A stretch of DNA of 8,362 nucleotides from JANMDR01 sp031376425. Its GTDB lineage: Bacteria > Pseudomonadota > Gammaproteobacteria > Burkholderiales > Usitatibacteraceae. Of the stretch, positions 6,554 through 8,362 are shown one piece after another (the first letter of the stretch is position 1; every line of letters starts with the position of its first letter). The position numbers were made by a program, and so were the translations under genes. The stretch covers positions 1 through 8,362 of the forward strand of contig JANMDR010000333.1 in NCBI GenBank assembly GCA_031376425.1, given 5' to 3'. The notes beneath the pieces are model-generated. The model worked only from the letters and a program-made list of their open reading frames with translations. It ran no database searches and was not told the DNA's origin.

Positions 6554-7114
6554 TTACCTATCTGTTACCACCTTGGTAATCGCATCGAGAAAAACTTCCG
6601 TAACTAGCAAACGCTTACCCGCTTTCTCAAATACCCGACGACGCGCCCAATACCTATAGTGCGGTTGCATCGGCAGATTTAAACGAATTTTAGCCATAAG
6701 CGGATGGTCTTTGTTGAGATAGCGAAAATGCAATTCACCAGAACTAATTTGTTTATCGTTAAACAACAGTTGCGCTAAGGGTCGCGTACCTAAATTGCGT
6801 AGCGCATGCCATGCACTTTGTGAGGCATCGCGTGCCACCACGGTATGCGCAAACACTAAGGGTATTTCGCCATCGCACAATATTACCTCGCGCACTAAAA
6901 CATGGGTGCCTGCACGTACGCCTAGCACCGCCGCTTCATCTGCATGAGGGCGCGCTAAGTGTTGGTTCAAGCGGATTAAATTAAATCGCGCAAAGTGCTG
7001 CCCAATGCGTGCCGACAGCGAACCGCTATCCAATAACCATTGATATAATTTTGATACTCGCGGAAGACTTATTGGTGGGCTTCTCCAACTACTATGGTCA
7101 CCAATCATATTCAT
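6554..7114 (-). CDS. ubiC: Chorismate pyruvate-lyase UbiC
   Basis: This small soluble enzyme splits chorismate into 4-hydroxybenzoate and pyruvate, the entry step to ubiquinone, and feeds the adjacent UbiA. Its 186 residues compare with about 165 in E. coli. Although the family diverges strongly, the key positions are present: Arg75 in VLVREVILC (72-80), Leu113 in TRPLAQLLF (110-118) and Glu173 in LLVTEVFL (169-176) correspond to the active-site Arg, Leu and Glu of E. coli UbiC. LYQWLLDSGSLS (23-34) matches the N-terminal helix and TVVARD (91-96) the core strand. The ATG at 7114 overlaps the recG stop codon (ATGA); a second Met at codon 3 is an alternative start. No Shine-Dalgarno is apparent, consistent with translation coupled to recG. 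Confidence 0.92.
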   Translation of the reverse strand: MNMIGDHSSWRSPPISLPRVSKLYQWLLDSGSLSARIGQHFARFNLIRLNQHLARPHADEAAVLGVRAGTHVLVREVILCDGEIPLVFAHTVVARDASQSAWHALRNLGTRPLAQLLFNDKQISSGELHFRYLNKDHPLMAKIRLNLPMQPHYRYWARRRVFEKAGKRLLVTEVFLDAITKVVTDR

Positions 7115-8362
7115 GCTTTTAAATAATTTTCGCGGCTACCCAACCATCGCTGCAAATGCGCTTGGGCGATTTCGGGGGCGTTTTTCTCAAGTTCTACACA
7201 GGCATCACGAGCAAGCTCCAGTAATTCCGCATCGGCTTCAATATCGGCGAAGCGTAACATTGGCGCACCCGATTGGCGTGCGCCCAAGTATTCGCCAGGA
7301 CCGCGAATCCGCAAATCTTGCCGAGAAATTTCAAAGCCATCCGTCGTTTCACTAATAATCTTTAAACGCTCGCGTGCCACCTGCCCTAATGGCGCTTCAT
7401 ATAACAGCACACAGCTACTTTGTGCAGCACCGCGCCCCACCCGACCCCGCAATTGATGCAGTTGCGCCAACCCCATGCGTTCAGAATGCTCAATAACCAT
7501 CAGTGATGCATTGGGTACATCCACACCTATTTCAATAACGGTAGTTGCCACCAAAAGGTTAATTTCATTGGCTAAAAAAGCGGTCATGACAGCGTTTTTC
7601 TCATCTGACTTCATGCGGCCATGCACCAAGCCTACCTTTAAATTTGGCAAACTTAATTGCAGTGCCTCTTGCGTTTCAATGGCGGTAGCGAGCTGTAAAG
7701 TTTCACTTTCTTCAATTAGCGGGCACACCCAATACGCCTGTGCGCCTTTAGATACTGCTATCTCCACGCGATCCAGCAACTCATCCCGACGCGCATTGGG
7801 CACTAACCGTGTGGTAATCGGTGTGCGCCCGGGCGGCAATTCATCAATGATAGAAACATCTAAATCCGCAAAATAGCTCATCGATAAAGTGCGCGGAATC
7901 GGTGTGGCACTCATCATCAATTGGTGTGCCTCATTATCAGGTGCGGCTTTACTGCGCAACGCTAGCCGCTGATTCACCCCAAAGCGGTGTTGCTCGTCAA
8001 TAATAGCTAGGCCTAGATTTGCAAATTGCACCGCTGTTTGAAATAGCGCATGGGTGCCAATAACTAGCTGCGCTTCACCGCTTGCGATAAGCGCTGCGGC
8101 TTCGCGTTTTTCCCTCGCCTTTAAACTCCCCGTAAGCCACACCACCTTAACGCCAAGCTGTGCGAATAGCGTACTTAATTTACGGTAATGCTGTTCCGCC
8201 AGAATTTCTGTAGGTGCCATAAAAGCCGCTTGATACCCGTGGGCAATAGCTTGGGTGGCGGCCAACGCCGCCACCACGGTTTTGCCACAACCAACATCAC
8301 CTTGCAGCAGGCGCTGCATCGGCTGAGTACGATTTAAATCACCCGAAATTTCCGCCCAGACG
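7111..8362 (-). CDS. recG: ATP-dependent DNA helicase RecG (C-terminal part; gene runs off the right edge)
   Basis: RecG is a superfamily 2 translocase that remodels stalled replication forks and branch-migrates Holliday junctions. The open frame continues without a stop to the window edge: 14 further codons precede the Met at 8319, including the conserved Glu-Ile and Pro just before it, so that Met is internal, not the start. 416 of about 690 residues are visible; the wedge (OB-fold) domain is missing. Helicase motifs in order are Walker A GDVGCGKT (8301-8278; Cys where E. coli has Ser), DEQHRFG (motif II, DEQH at 7998-7987), SATPIPRTL (motif III), ATTVIEIGVDVPNAS (motif V) and QLRGRVGRG (motif VI). 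The RecG-specific tail DLRIRGPGEYLGARQSG follows, which separates it from Mfd and PriA. It is the first visible gene of the operon and overlaps ubiC by 4 bases. Confidence 0.97.
   Translation of the reverse strand, partial: VWAEISGDLNRTQPMQRLLQGDVGCGKTVVAALAATQAIAHGYQAAFMAPTEILAEQHYRKLSTLFAQLGVKVVWLTGSLKAREKREAAALIASGEAQLVIGTHALFQTAVQFANLGLAIIDEQHRFGVNQRLALRSKAAPDNEAHQLMMSATPIPRTLSMSYFADLDVSIIDELPPGRTPITTRLVPNARRDELLDRVEIAVSKGAQAYWVCPLIEESETLQLATAIETQEALQLSLPNLKVGLVHGRMKSDEKNAVMTAFLANEINLLVATTVIEIGVDVPNASLMVIEHSERMGLAQLHQLRGRVGRGAAQSSCVLLYEAPLGQVARERLKIISETTDGFEISRQDLRIRGPGEYLGARQSGAPMLRFADIEADAELLELARDACVELEKNAPEIAQAHLQRWLGSRENYLKA

Noticed and set aside
7111..8319. RecG beginning at the Met at 8319
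   Set aside because: The frame stays open to the window edge and the upstream codons encode conserved RecG residues; a protein starting there would lack the wedge domain and begin only six residues before Walker A.
241..8362. Defence island, phage or mobile element
   Set aside because: All genes are recognisable housekeeping or stress-response families; there is no transposase, integrase, toxin-antitoxin pair or CRISPR-type repeat.

Overview
The window looks like chromosomal DNA from a Gram-negative proteobacterium of mid GC content. UbiC and UbiA (ubiquinone from chorismate) and a glutathione-gated KefF/KefC pair point to Beta- or Gammaproteobacteria. The UbiA C-terminus, the XenA-type ene-reductase and the recG-ubiC-ubiA order fit Betaproteobacteria best; this is an inference from remembered family features, not a search result. 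No mobile element, CRISPR array, rRNA or tRNA was recognised.

Layout, left to right. Positions 1-240 hold no credible gene: the first ~90 bases are an odd string of inflated homopolymers that looks like a poor sequence end, and 177-203 can form a strong hairpin. Two minus-strand genes follow (transcribed right to left, 2053 to 241): an Old Yellow Enzyme-family flavin reductase and a nu-class, YfcG-like glutathione transferase, 16 bases apart and probably one operon. A 96-base divergent intergenic region (2054-2149) carries a 19-bp dyad that looks like an operator. Then comes a plus-strand patatin-like lipid hydrolase (2150-3256). Converging on it is a compact minus-strand operon read from the right edge: recG (5' part beyond the window), ubiC, ubiA, kefF, kefC. 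Its four junctions are a 4-base overlap, a 3-base gap, a 4-base overlap and a 7-base overlap.

Functional reading. UbiC makes 4-hydroxybenzoate from chorismate, and UbiA prenylates it at the inner membrane. KefF is an FMN-dependent quinone-reductase-like partner that activates KefC, a K+/H+ antiporter held shut by glutathione and opened by glutathione adducts of electrophiles. The ene-reductase and the glutathione transferase across the intergenic region also fit electrophile and thiol defence. The window is therefore mostly housekeeping, with a plausible quinone/electrophile/glutathione theme. I see no clearly new system; the most interesting points are the candidate operator, the ubiCA-kefFC coupling and the unexplained left end.
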